From positions 7,001,901 to 7,065,900 of the forward strand of contig JASSKH010000010.1 in the NCBI GenBank assembly GCA_031763025.1: a stretch of DNA of 64,000 nt, written 5' to 3'. Made by a program: the position numbers and the translations under genes. Below are positions 12,421-23,637 of this stretch, in pieces (positions within the stretch are counted from its first letter, which is position 1; every line of letters begins with the position of its first letter). The notes under the pieces were generated by a model, which had not been told where the DNA came from, searched no databases, and saw nothing but the letters and a program-made list of their open reading frames with translations. Source of the stretch: Macrocystis pyrifera. Lineage: Eukaryota; Sar; Phaeophyceae; Laminariales; Laminariaceae.

Positions 12421-14699
12421 TAGTACGATACCATTAAGGGTAGGAACTACTCTGACAAGGTCTGAGCGGAGGACCTGGTCAGGAGGTCAGGAATTAGGCC
12501 ACTGGAAGCCTTCTGCTCTAGCTCGGAGTAAACGCAGAGCGTTCCAGGCGGGAAGCCTTCCGTTGGGCGTGGAAAACCGTGAACGGACCACGTCAATTCC
12601 TTGTATCTCGTGATATCATCCAAAGCACATGAACCTCGGTGTTTAGCTATCTGTATACCCGTCACGTGTCGCATATCGTAAAAAACAAACCTCGTTGCTC
12701 GCTACATCTACCGGAATGCTGGAGATCAGAGTCGACTTGGGGATTCGCGGAGCGGAACAGTGGTCACCTCTCGAACGAAATCAAACAGCAGGTGCGCCGC
12801 TCGCACAATCAACTGTAATGGCCTACTTTTTGGGCCCAAGGGCTCACGCTGCTGTAACAAAATTGTTACCTTTTCGGATTTTTGTTAGATCGTATCACAA
12901 GTTTTGACCGTGTGGCATCAAGTCGGCAAACCCAGCGTCGCCGGGCTTGGGTCCCACCGAGAGTGCTGGAGAGAGGAACTAGCTACTTGGCCCCGTGATA
13001 ATCGGAAACGCGGCGGCCGCGGAAGGGCCCACACCAGCGAGGCTAGATAGCCTTTTGTTAGTCTTCGCAGAGATAAACGTTTAGCATGTGGCCAAAGGAG
13101 TATACTGTAGGATGAAATTGTAAAACGCCAAAAACAAAACGTTCTTGCGTACGAGAGAAACTCATTTCGTGTCGGTGCGGCGGCAGCTACTTCCGCGCGT
13201 CGTCTTTCCAGTACACCCAAGTACGACCTTGCCCCTACCAAGTGACGCACTCACTCGCATTAATCCGTATGGTGTGACGCGTACTTTACTACGAGCAACT
13301 GCTGCTACTCTGTATGACTACTGTAGAACCTGCGACAGTAAACCTACCACTCTGCGAACAAACACTGCTTACAGCTTCAGCACTACAGCAGTCTTCTTCC
13401 AGCCGTTCGGTATCCGTGGGCTTGAAACCTCGCCGCCTATCCGCTCTAGTGACGGTGCGAGCTTACGAATACTGACAAAACACCAACTCTTAGGAAACAT
13501 GGTGCGGCCTCTATCTCCCCGCGCACAGTCTATGTGCCGGACACACCCAGTGTCACGTATTGCTTTCGCAGGGCTCTTTACGGGTCAGGAGATTGGGTTC
13601 GTGTTACGGGGTCGGGTCGGGTCAGGTCGGGTGCGAATATCCGTTTATCGCCCTCTTTCATACCAGGTAACATGTATTGTGATAAACGGCAAAAATGACG
13701 TGTACGCATGTATATATAGTCTATACCGCAAGCATGTCCCACACGGGAGAATATCCATACCAAAAGTTAAAAAAGCTTTGAAACATTTTACCGCATGGGG
13801 TGAGCGTGCCGTCCTCGCCAGTTGAATATGTTATTGAGTATGGCCAGTAGTACCGCCAGCAAGTCTCCGAGACCTTTCGAACGACTAACACAAAACAAAA
13901 ATGTTACCTGGCACGTACATACCTGATATAGCGTCAATCACTTGCAATGCACGACCGGATAGCGCCAGACCTTCAATCATATATTATTTCAAAGGTCACT
14001 GCGAGCCTTGAGATGCGCGACCACTATAGCCCGAGATTTCAAATATACCAACATGTTCTCGCGAGAATTTCAAGGGGGAACTTGCAAGGCGCTGCCGCAA
14101 ATAGCCCAGCAACTTGAATGGAGCAACATTTGTCGTCGCTGGACGTTCAATGCTGAACGTGCAATGCGTGACAGGCGGGTGCGAGGACGGGCAGAGATGA
14201 CGGGTGGCGGGGCCAGTAGCCGCGGCCCCCAGATGATACCCGACGTCCGGCCGTGGAAAGCGAGCGATGCGGTCAAAATTTGAAGAAAAGTTAATCGTGT
14301 CAAGCGGACGATGCAGTCGAAAGTTGAAGAAAGCTTAAGGGCAAGTGAGAAGCCCAAGAAAAAATGGGCCCTGCTTCGACCTTAGCATGCGTCCTGCGGA
14401 TGATCCCAAGTACGCGTGAGGGCTAGGGCATGGGAGCGCCCTAAGCTGAAGGAGGCCGTACTGAAGGGTGTTTCTCCGATCCCGAGTTATCACGCCACGT
14501 GCTCCCTCCCTGAACGTGTTGGTTTGTCTGACAAACGTCCGTTGGGTCGGGACCTGACAAATTTTGTGTATTCTGCGTGGAGTGCCTATCTCACGTTGTT
14601 ATGCCCACGGTCTAGCGATTTGAGAGCGCGAAACAGTACACCATTTCCCGGCGACTCCCTCAACCATCCCCCGGAACATTTTCGGTTTCGTCTTTAATT
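12421..14699. other. Intergenic; one 226-codon frame judged doubtful
   Basis: The frame 13,145-13,825 (+) crosses the GGGTC array and has no recognisable domain or coding bias. A short direct duplication GATGC(G/A)GTC(A/G)AAA.TTGAAGAAA lies at 14,265-14,335. Confidence 0.5.
13607..13633. repeat. Short GGGTC array
   Basis: GGGGTCGGGTCGGGTCAGG and GTCGGGTG: the same pentamer unit as at 11.0 and 35.5 kb. Confidence 0.7.
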
Positions 14700-14911
14700 T
14701 GCATGAAAGTCCGCCTCGCGAGCGGTTCTTAGCAAGATGCAGCTCCCCCGTTATGCGACTCGCCGAACATCTCACGGTGCTTCGGTCTTGGTGCAAGCAC
14801 TATCTGCCTGGTCGGTGAAACCCTTATGTTCTCCGTCCCGGCATTGTACGGATGCAAAGGTCTATGGTCATTCTACTACGACTACGTCCATTCATGACTT
14901 CACTACCCCCC
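14700..14911 (+). mobile_element. SINE-like element S1, 5'-truncated
   Basis: Carries the diagnostic core: AGCGGTTCTTAG, CGACTCGCCGAACA, GTGCAAGCA, CTGCCTGGTCGGTGAAA, TCCGTCCCGGCATTGTA, GGTCTATGGTCAT and a terminal C run. Followed at once by LINE end L1. Confidence 0.75.
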
Positions 14912-14987
14912 TTCCGTCTCGAAAGGTATACGTGGTCAATGGTCAAATGACCGAGTCAAGAAAAATATGAGTACCCCCCCCCCCCCG
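14912..14987 (+). mobile_element. LINE copy L1, extreme 3' end only
   Basis: TCTCGAAAGGTATACGTGG... to ATGAGTAC followed by about 14 C matches the last 75 bases of L3 and L4. It begins directly after the short C run ending SINE-like copy S1. Confidence 0.75.
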
Positions 14988-16690
14988 TCCGGAATGTACG
15001 GTACGGTACTTTCACGGCAGACTGTCAGACTGTACTCTCAACTGTGCAGGCTGGCATGCCGGCAAGGTATTGAATGAGGGTCGTTTGAAGTTCTGCAGTA
15101 CCACGGGATCGTTTCAACCTCCGGGGGGGGGGGGCATCCAAACGCTGAGACAAAGATAACCGTGGGTGACAGCGTGTGATGTACTGTTCACAGAAGACGT
15201 GGTAAGCTACGAGGGCGAGAACTAGCGCCCCCTACTGTGGAACTTGACTTGCTTTTTTAGGTATGTATGGCAGAACTGTGTCTGGTTCATTGCCGTTGTT
15301 TAGGTTTGTTTGATCACTTACGCGTGCGAGCAGTGTACACGCGTAGCTCCACTGACTGCGCAACGCGGCATGCTATTCAAGTATCACTCCCTTCAGCACG
15401 GTGTTGCACAATTCCACAACATGGGTTCTTCCAGATTTATCTATCGGTACGCTCATATAGCTACCCAAGCTCTAGCTCCAACGGCAAAAATAGCAGTGGC
15501 CTGCAGACTAGGACACTATTTTGGAGAGTACGGCTGAAATTATGTTGGCAGTGGTGCGGGTGGTGCGGCAGTCACCCCTGACACAAGCGCACCTCTAGCT
15601 AATAATAGTGGTGTTTCGTGAGCGTGCGTGGGCCACCTGCTGTGTGGGCGCTTGTGATTGGCTGTGCTGCAACACCGCGCGGTAGGGAGTGCCCACGACT
15701 AGGTCTAAGCTGTATTATTGCTTTCCCAGCAGGCTGGTGTGATATTGGTGCCAAGCTTCGCGAAGCCGGCCCAGGACGTAGGAGGGCATACAGAATCCTC
15801 GCTTCAACAGGCCAACCAAACGGTATGCTGACGTCGCCGCCCTTGGCTGTGAGGGTGCTGAACACTCCTACCGTGTAGTTTATCACAGTGCAAACCCCTT
15901 CGAGTATGCCTTCTAGCTATTGTTTGACGTGTCACCAGCTCGCGCTGGATCAATGCCACGGCGGGGCTATCACTTTTTGTTTCAACGTCTTCTAGCCGGT
16001 AGAGCTCGTCAAGTAAGCAACTACTCTATTACTGGTATACAGTAGTCAATATTTAGTTTGGGACTACTGTAGCATATAGATATCGGTCGGGTTGCGCGAA
16101 AAAGCTTCTTCGAAATCATGTTTCGGGTGAAATCATGCTGAATTCGTCGTGTGAGGAGCTCATAAAATAAGGCAACACCCCCAAGAGGCATAGCTCGCTG
16201 ACCGACCCATACGAAGGGAAGAAAGGGTTGCAATGCATTGTCCTCGATCGTCGTCATCGGTCTCGAAACATTTACTATTTACAGTCTCATACCACATAAA
16301 GTATGCACTATGCACGAACATTAACCTGCTTCACCTCTCTTAAAGCACTGCTGGGTGCGGACCGGCGTTTCTCTCTCCCGCGCGTCTGACACATTCAATG
16401 GGCGGGACATATGTACGGACAGACACATATGCATGCCCTAACAACTGCAGCAATGCCCGCGGGTGCGTCAGACCAAGACATCACCAATCAACGGTGCGAA
16501 GCACGCCCCAAAAACCTAGACCAAGAGGCAACCCAAGCACCCGGGCCGGCCATCTGAAAATCTTGTCTCAGGTCTCTACGTAGTGAGGCGCTACAGTACT
16601 ACAGGTGCACATGGGACGCCTAAACTCTGAATACACTGTAAACACGAACACTTGACTATGGAAAATACACAGTAGTTACAACGCGCCAAA
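14988..16690. other. Intergenic, no gene recognised
   Basis: C and G runs at 14,973-14,986 and 15,122-15,134; frames short. Nothing else supportable. Confidence 0.5.
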
Positions 16691-16696
16691 GGCCTA

Positions 16697-16813
16697 TTAC
16701 GGGGGACCGTAGCAAACAGGACCTATGGTACATGTGTACAAAAACCTACCTGGTATATACTTACCTATTTTTACTAACAATAATTGGTCATATTTACTAT
16801 TGGTGTCCCGTTA
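16697..16813 (-). mobile_element. MITE copy D, 117 bp
   Basis: TTACGGGGGACCGTAGC ... TTGGTGTCCCGTTA flanked by TA. Reverse orientation. Longer than the others because of an internal segment carrying TACCTGGTA. Confidence 0.75.
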
Positions 16814-16875
16814 TAGGAGATGAAGTGGGCGGACATCCCTCAAACTGTAGGTAATGCTTTGCAACCCCTCTCCTT

Positions 16876-16953
16876 GAGCGTCTCGAAAGGGATGTGTGGC
16901 AATGGTCGATTGACTAAGGGAAGCAACAATTGAGTACCCCGCCCCCCCCTCCC
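16876..16953 (+). mobile_element. LINE copy L2, extreme 3' end only
   Basis: GTCTCGAAAGGGATGTGTGG... TTGAGTACCCC and a C run: the same last 75 bases as L3. SINE-like copy S2 begins directly after its C run. Confidence 0.75.
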
Positions 16954-17292
16954 ATGGGAAATGATCGTATTGCGTAATGTGTAAATGGTAGGACACTTAC
17001 GAGGCAGCTGCATGGTATACCCATTGCTGCCTCTGGAAGTGGCCACACCAGACGACAAAACAAGTCCGGCGTTGTCATCCACACGCAAGAAAGTCCGCCA
17101 AACAAGCGGTTCTTAGTAGGACTCCGCGTCATGCGACTCCCCCAACACCTCACGGCACTGCGCGTTTGGTGCGAGCACTGTCTGTCTGGTAGATGAAAAC
17201 CCGCCGTGCTCTGTCCCGGCATTGTAGGGATGCCAGGGTCTACGGCAATACGACTGCTAACATGCATGACGTGGGCACCCTCCCCCCCCCCA
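16954..17292 (+). mobile_element. SINE-like element S2, 5'-truncated
   Basis: Begins within the 'ATGATCGTAT' middle section directly after the C run of L2 and continues through the standard core to a C run. L3 follows without a gap. Diverged (for example CAGGGTCTACGGCAATACG). Confidence 0.8.
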
Positions 17293-18177
17293 GGAAGTAC
17301 GACTAGCAGTACAGTATTAAGAGCAGAACTAGGAATGCACCCACTCCAGACAAATATAAGCACGAGGAAGTTGAAATGGCAATGTAAAGTAAGGAACACG
17401 CCAAAAAAGAGATTGCCAGCCATAGTTGATAGAGCTGTATGGGATAAAGTAACAAAAGGGCGAGCTGGAATAAGGTGGGATGGCGTAGTTGAGAAAGTAT
17501 GGAAGGGTATAGGGGGAAACCAAGAAGGGATGATGTTCGCCGGGAAGTTTGGGAGGTACAAGGCAAAAATAGAAGAAATGATAGAAAGAAGGGGAAGGCT
17601 AGTGCTAAGAAACAAGGTGGAATCGGGAAAAACACTTGACATATACGGGGGATTGAGGGAAGAAATAGCAATGAAAACGTATTTGCACTGTGCCCAATGG
17701 ACGTCGCGAAAACGCTGAGACTGTGCTTTCGTGTAGGTGGCCTGGATCTGCCAGAAAGAAGAAAGAGGTATACCAGTAGCCGGGAGGAGGAGGAAGCACA
17801 TGCACAGATGTGCCCGTGTGGCAAAGCAATAGACAGTAGAACTCACATAGTAGGAGAATGTGAACTATACAAGGAGGAACGGGGTGTGCTAGAAGAGATG
17901 AGGGAAATAGACGAATGCGACATGAAGGAGTTTGATGCACTGAATAGCAGCGAGAAAACGATCGCTATCCTAGGAGATAGAGCGGCCACAGGAGCTCAGA
18001 CAGGAAGGGGATAAGACTGGCAAAAAGTTTCTATGTAATACATGGAAACAATGTAATGAGCGCCCAATTGTTGGAAGTGTCTCTATTAGGAGTAGGAGCG
18101 GTGCTCCGTTTCGAAAGGGATACGTGGTCAATGGTCAAATGACTAAGGCAAGCAACAAATGAGTACGCTTCACCCCC
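17293..18177 (+). pseudogene. LINE copy L3, 3' fragment
   Basis: Same protein tail as L4: VLRAELGMHPLQTN, RLPAIVDRAVWDKVTKGRAG, YGGLREEIAMKTYLHC, then in another frame LERR-type PERRKRYTSSREEEE and the CPCGKAIDSRTHIVGEC zinc-knuckle motif. It starts immediately after the C run ending SINE-like copy S2 and ends at GAGTACGCTTCACCCCC. One frame change near 17,700. About 885 bp, so only the C-terminal part is present. Confidence 0.85.
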
Positions 18178-18199
18178 GAGGAAATTATACATGTACCTG

Positions 18200-18716
18200 G
18201 TATATATATAGGTTGGTTTGGCGTCATTTGTCGATGACGCTGTAAAACACGCCTCTCACCGCGTGAGCTAAACGGCCAGGGTACCGTTTTTTATTTTGTT
18301 TTTTGGTGGTTACCACGGCTGGCGAGTTGGATCATTTTCGTGCGGGGAGAACCTTTCTCCTCACAAGGGGGATGATCGTATCATGTAGTGTGAATATGGT
18401 GAGGCATCCACGAGGCAGTTACATAGTAAACCCATTGCTGTCTCTGGAAGTGGCCACACCAGAAATTAAATCAATCCATTGATGCTGTCATCCATGTGCA
18501 AGAAAATCCGCCTCACAAGCGGTTCTTAGTAGGCTGCAGCTCACCCTTCATGCGACTCGCCCAACACCTCACGGCGCTTCGCGCTTGATTCAAGCAATAT
18601 CTGCCTGGTCGGCGAAAACCCGACGTGCTCCGTCTCGGCATTGTAGGGATTCGAGGGTCTATGGTCATATGACTACGGCCATATATGATAATGAGTACAC
18701 CCCCCTCCTACGTAAT
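18200..18716 (+). mobile_element. SINE-like element S3, near full length
   Basis: About 515 bp from TATATATAGGTTGGTTTGG to a C run. Contains all sections shared with S5, S8 and S13: head GGTTGG..GTC..GACG, CAGGGTACCGTT, GAGTTGGATCATT, GATGATCGTATCA, GTCTCTGGAAGTGGCCACAC, then the core. No pol III A/B boxes were recognised with confidence. Confidence 0.85.
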
Positions 18717-19069
18717 TCGGGTCACCCTGATGCCACAGCTGCATTAAGGCGACGAAGGACTCTAACGATGCCTATCTGAAGCATTTCCTCTTTCGTACGA
18801 TCGATATGGTTTACCGACACCAACGAGATACAGAGAGACCACTCCTCGGGGGAAAAATACTCTAAACTAGATACCTTACATGCCTAATGTTCTGGGGGGG
18901 GTGAAATGTGCAAATGTGCACATTCAGAGCGTTTGATTCATCATGCCACAGACACACCGAACGAAAGCACTCCACACTTAGCATGTCGGTGTCTGGAATA
19001 TTTGAATAAATGTAATGCTTGACCGCTGCAGAAGTAACTCGCAACTTGGTCGATCGACCCACCCCCCTC

Positions 19070-19257
19070 CGTCTCCCAGCCCACACTCCATGCGACCCAC
19101 CGAACTCCTGACGTTTCGCTTCGCGCTTAGGTGCAAACAACGTCTGCCTGGTCGGTAAAAATTCGACGTGCTTCGTCCGGGCATTGTACGGATACAAGGG
19201 TCTATGGTCCTTCGACCACGGCCCTTCATGGTATCGGGCACCCCCCCCCCCCTCCCC
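19070..19257 (+). mobile_element. SINE-like element S4, truncated and diverged
   Basis: Matches the last 190 bases of the family (ATGCGACCCACCGAACTCCT, CTGCCTGGTCGGTAAAA, GGTCTATGGTCC) ending in a 12-C run. Confidence 0.75.
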
Positions 19258-19296
19258 TCACTCACCCGGCGTGACCTTGCGCGGGTAGTAGCGCTA

Positions 19297-19309
19297 TTAC
19301 GGGGGAACC
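19297..19309. mobile_element. Possible solitary MITE end
   Basis: TA followed by TTACGGGGGAACC resembles the MITE terminus, but no matching right end was found. May be a deletion remnant or chance. Confidence 0.3.
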
Positions 19310-20371
19310 TACTAATCCTAACCAAGCATGGTAGGGGTTCATTGTGGGCTCTGACCCATATGCCTCGCCGTCATAGTAAGATACACACATACGCATGTAT
19401 ACACGCATACGTATCCCAGGGCGCTTTTTTCGTAAATACTCGTTGTTCCCCAGGTGTAATCCCTTCCAGTTGTCGGCTGAGTAGCAGCAGAGCCGCCCCC
19501 CCCCCTCTGGTCGTTTTTCAGCGCATTCCTCGGCGGTTGCGTATACCCAGAGACCCCCCCCCGCCCTTTTCTAGTCCACAGATAACCGACTTGATCGTCT
19601 TTATCGCCAGGGCCACACGGGTGCGCGTTGCGTCGTCGTCACCAAACAATATGCGTGCGGCATGCATGGGTCATGCCCCCCCTCCCCCAACTCTAGTCCG
19701 CCCAGCAGGCAAGGTCTCCAGACACGTCTCTTCTCTGCCAGCGCCTTCCCGAGAGGTATGATTGGCCCAGGTAGACATCGTCCACGGATGCGTCCTTAGC
19801 CCCAGGGGAACATCACCTGTCGCGTTTCACAGTACCCATGAAGCCAAGGGACCCACGATGGTTCTGCTTCGAAGCATGATTGATTGATAGATCGTCGCCG
19901 TGTAAAAACATGTGTATGGCCAGGCAGTCACTTTTTTGAGACAGGACGGTGGCGGCGTCACTGTTGATCGGCGCTTGACTCTCATTGTTTACCATCAGGT
20001 ACCGTCGACATGGGGGATCAAGACCGCCGTTGTCCGGTGACTCGTGAATTATCGTATCCCTCATTGGTGAAAGCTGCGCGACCGAGGTCTGCACGACGAT
20101 ACACAGGGCGAAACCAAAGATAAATGAGTTGGCGGCACACACCGCGTTCTCTAAATAACGTTCGTGGTGTGGCCTGCGACCGACCGAGGTTTCCGCAGCA
20201 CACTGGCGTACAAAAGGCGAGACATACAAAACAAACAGAAATATATCGTGCAACGAGACGCTCGATTTTCATGGCAGCACACAATTACTGAAACATGTTC
20301 GTAAGTGTAGGTGAAACCAAAGTATAAATGTCTTGGGCTTCTGTTGAATAGGAGTTTGAGTGAATTAACTA
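19310..20371. other. Intergenic, no gene recognised
   Basis: C-rich tracts at 19,497, 19,553 and 19,676. A minus frame 20,253-19,813 has no recognisable family. Confidence 0.45.
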
Positions 20372-20474
20372 TTACGGGGGACCATAGAAAATAAGACCAA
20401 ATATTGTTCGTAAAAATAAGGAAATAAAAGGTTTTTTGTGTACTGTAGGTCCTATTTACCATGGTCCCCCGTAA
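20372..20474 (+). mobile_element. MITE copy A, 103 bp, TA duplication
   Basis: Terminal inverted repeats TTACGGGGGACCATAG and its complement at the right end (CATGGTCCCCCGTAA), flanked by TA on both sides as in Tc1/mariner-type elements. The interior is AT-rich, with no ORF. Confidence 0.85.
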
Positions 20475-21109
20475 TAATTGTTTTTTTCAGATGATGTGAA
20501 GTGTTCGTGCAAGCTGCCAGGTGCGAAAAACACCTGAAACACTGGGTATGCTGGCTAGAACGAGCTGACGTTAGCTGCACCCTGATATGCACGGGTCGCC
20601 CTGACAGAGTGGTTTGGCGTGTCTTCTCTCCGAAGAACATATCCCGGGCTCTGCGGCGTACCACATGCCAACCATGGGCATGAGTGGGCCGGGCGCGACA
20701 ACGATATACGGGGTACGATGCTGCGAGCTGGTGTGGGTACTCGGCACGAAGGACTGCAGCAGTACATATTGTACGCCGGATTACGTACGATCGGTATGGA
20801 TCATCACCAGCCAACGGTCATGGTAGAGGGGCTACGTTATAGGTTTCCAAACATGCGGAGGGGGCTCTATATTGCACGCCTTACTCACGAACCATTTTTT
20901 TTTAAAAAGAAACAGACTAGGAGTACGCCAACGTTGCATATATAGTTCCGAAAAAAAGGTTCGAGGCTCCTTCTTCGCTAGAGAAGAGCTCTACGGACCC
21001 CATGTGCCGCCCACAAACCCAGACTTTGAGAAAAAGTGTACGAACAACGACGCAAAGTGCTGCGAAATGAGGTATATGGCGTGCTTTGGCCAAACCATTT
21101 GGCGAGCTC

Positions 21110-21290
21110 ACCCAATATCGTCGGAACACCGTTTGTTGATGTTTTTCGTCGCATATACCTGGACCATCTGGTTGTGTCTTCCCTGTTTTTTCAAGGTCAG
21201 TTTCTGGGTGAGTCACGAATAGTACCGAGCTCCTCAAGCGAGGGATCCCGGAAGGCAAAAAATACGTGCACCCTTACCGCAGCACGAGTC
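21110..21290 (+). repeat. GGTCAGTTT dispersed repeat, copy 3
   Basis: CCCAATATCGTCGGAACACC, CGCATATACCTGGACCATC, CAAGGTCAGTTTCTGGGTG, CAAAAAATACGTGCACCC. About 170 bp shared with copy 2. Confidence 0.5.
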
Positions 21291-22231
21291 CATCCCCATG
21301 GCCTCGGTGTGAGGCCAACAACATAATAGTAAAATCACGAACAGGATATCAGAGACGCACCCGAACCACTGATGTTGATACGAGTGAAGTACTCACGGGC
21401 TATAGATTTATAAAATATAGTCTGCAGTTTTGTAGTCTCAGGAACACGAGAGTAAAAACACAGTGCGGGGTTCATATCTCTCCGACGCCCTGTAATTTCT
21501 AGGAATTTCAGGAAAGTTGGCAAGGAGGACGTCTAGCAAAGGTTTGTACCTTGTTAAGTTCAAGGTCGGGACACTTTATATCCCTTGTTAGGTTGGCCTA
21601 TTGAACAGGCACTTGTTCGTGCTCACGTGTGTTGAGTGCTTAGAGATAGAAGAAGAGAAGCTTTATTATTTTCGAACACGATGGGAGACTGAGAGCAAGG
21701 CCCGCACGTTGCTGGGACAACTCCTGGTTTTCCATCTAAGATACGCCTCCCAAGTACTACAAAAACGATTCCAATACCTGGACTAAGGTAATTACCGGCC
21801 TTTCGGCCTCATTCAAAGCAGTGCCATACGTCTAGCCCACTATGATGAGCCGCATATGCAGAAATATGATAAATTCATGGAAACCCCGATTCCACGAGCT
21901 AGAACATGAGCCAAAGATGCGGCTCCTCAGAACCCTCTCCCACACCTCAGAATGGCAAAGTTGCGAAGCCAAAGAAGAAAAGGAAGGCCGAGCCGTAAGG
22001 GACCGGAATAAATCGCCAACGAAAGCCATCGCCATACAGACCGCAAGTGAGGTGGGGCGAGAAAGTGTCTACAGAGAAACAAAATGTTAGCACAAAAAGC
22101 GAGGCGGTCCTGTGCCCCAGTATGCGCAGTCGATTTTTTCCAGATTGCTTCCCGCTCCTGATAAGGGGGGGGGGGGGGGTGAGCAAGACGCAGTGCCATA
22201 ACAACCCCGGAATGTGTTTTTTTAGAGATAC

Positions 22232-22300
22232 AGCCTGAGCACTAACCTAACTTAACCACTGAGCTTACAGTCAGCGCTGACTGTTAGCTCAGTGTTCAGG
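22232..22300. repeat. Near-perfect 36-bp palindrome inside an outer inverted pair
   Basis: 22,258-22,275 and 22,276-22,293 are complementary at all but one pair with no loop (centre AGC|GCT). The outer arms CCTGAGCACT and AGTGTTCAGG flank it. Confidence 0.9.
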
Positions 22301-22907
22301 GTGTATTTCTACTGCAGGATTTGGTAGGTGCTCTTCACAGTTGAGGATCCCCTCCGTCAGCCATAAACACGTTGACCAGAAACAAGTGTCCATCTATATG
22401 GTAAAAGCAGGCGTCAACAGCACACTCTCCTGAAGTCCGACGAAGAATGCTAGCGACTAGGCATGTAACCAAAAACAAATTCAAACGTAGGTTGGGTTTG
22501 CAAAGGTATCGCACCAGTCTAATCTGGTCGTGAAAATATGGTAGAGTTCATAGTCATTTCACGGTCGTCTAAAGGCCCCTTATACACACGACTAGACTGG
22601 CATTGCGCAGTTCCTCAGATGACGAGCGGCATCAGTCACGAAAAATATTTTGGCCCAACGGGAAAATTCCGTCTACCGTATGGCATGGCCCACGAGCGCC
22701 CCAGTAGTCCAGATGATAAACGCCACAGTAGTTCGCGGGGGATTTGCACACCTTTCTACGGCGCCAACAGGCGTGGACAGGCCAGCACATACTACGTGTT
22801 GTGCGAGATGCTAAGTAGGCAAAGAAATACTGTCGACCGGGTTTGCTCGTCAACACGTCACGCGAATGGGCGAGAGGAGTCAACATGTCACGGTAACGAC
22901 CTCTCTA

Positions 22908-23125
22908 TATTGCCGGTGTTCGCCAGCCAACAGCACCGGCACTATGGCGGCAACCGGCACTGTCGGGCACACTGCCACACTGCTTCATCCCGTCTGTGCC
23001 AAGCGATTCCACAGGCACTATATGTAGCGGGCAGCCGGCACTACTTAACCGGCACAATTCAGGGACCACTACTGTATGCGGTTTTCATGCCGGACTTACT
23101 GACCCCTGTTTCGGGCCCTACACTA
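22908..23125 (+). repeat. GCCGGCACT dispersed repeat, copy 2
   Basis: TTCGCCAGCCAACAGCACCG, GGCGGCAACCGGCACT, GTGCCAAGCGATTCCAC, AGCCGGCACTACTTAACC: same order of blocks as copy 1 with a longer middle. Confidence 0.7.
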
Positions 23126-23394
23126 TAGCTACAGTAATTGTCAGGGACACACGCCCGCAAACCGTATACTTCGTAGGCATGGTGAATTCGACGACAGAGG
23201 GGGACATTCACCGTTCACAAGCAGACCGTATTCAACCACGCTCGTCTACCGCGATTCCAGGCATACTTCAGCGGCCGTGATGAGGAAAAAACAAGACCCG
23301 ATGACGCCGGCACTTTCAAGTTCAACCATCTCGCAAGCACACACCCTCTGCTGGCGTTTAGCACACCGGGAAACTCACTGCTCTCGTCACGTTG

Positions 23395-23637
23395 TTAGCG
23401 GACGGTTGTTCCTAACCCGTCCTCGGTGAAGGCTGCGGCGAGCTGCATCTGCATCAGGTGGGTGGCCTCCTTGACGCGCACGCCGAAGATAACCAGGTCC
23501 TCCCGGATTTCGGTTTCTGCGTCTAGCATGTTCCTCTGGGCGCAGGATGCGAACACATCAATCAACAGAATTACATGCAAGTGACGGTGGAGTGCTCCAT
23601 CCAAACGAAGGATGAAAGACGACATATACATGGCCAA
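23395..23637 (-). CDS. Candidate terminal exon, unknown
   Basis: On the minus strand, GCATCCTGCGCCCAG (acceptor-like, ending at about 23,536) is followed by an open frame RNMLDAETEIREDLVIFG... ending FTEDGLGTTVR and a stop at 23,395. Composition is that of a real charged helix, and codon use is GC-rich as in the LRR exons. It shows faint resemblance to the frame at 9,465-9,755 (EIREDLVIFGVRVKE versus EREDADVADVFNDRV). Function unknown. Confidence 0.3.
   Translation of the reverse strand: MAMYMSSFILRLDGALHRHLHVILLIDVFASCAQRNMLDAETEIREDLVIFGVRVKEATHLMQMQLAAAFTEDGLGTTVR

Larger units (their letters stand above)
20475..22900. other. Intergenic, repeats only
   Basis: Apart from the 21.1-kb dispersed repeat and the 22.26-kb palindrome, there is a G14 run at 22,166-22,179. 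Short frames (for example 21,601-21,786) are not convincing. Confidence 0.45.

Noticed and set aside
13145..13825. 226-codon + strand frame
   Set aside because: Crosses a GGGTC array and a TACCAGGTA site, shows no domain or helical pattern, and has no splice or neighbour support.
17303..17846. Long minus frames rich in Phe, Leu and Ser at 17.3-17.8 kb
   Set aside because: Complement of the LINE L3 coding fragment.
22538..23128. 196-codon + strand frame
   Set aside because: More than a third is the GCCGGCACT dispersed repeat; composition is not protein-like.
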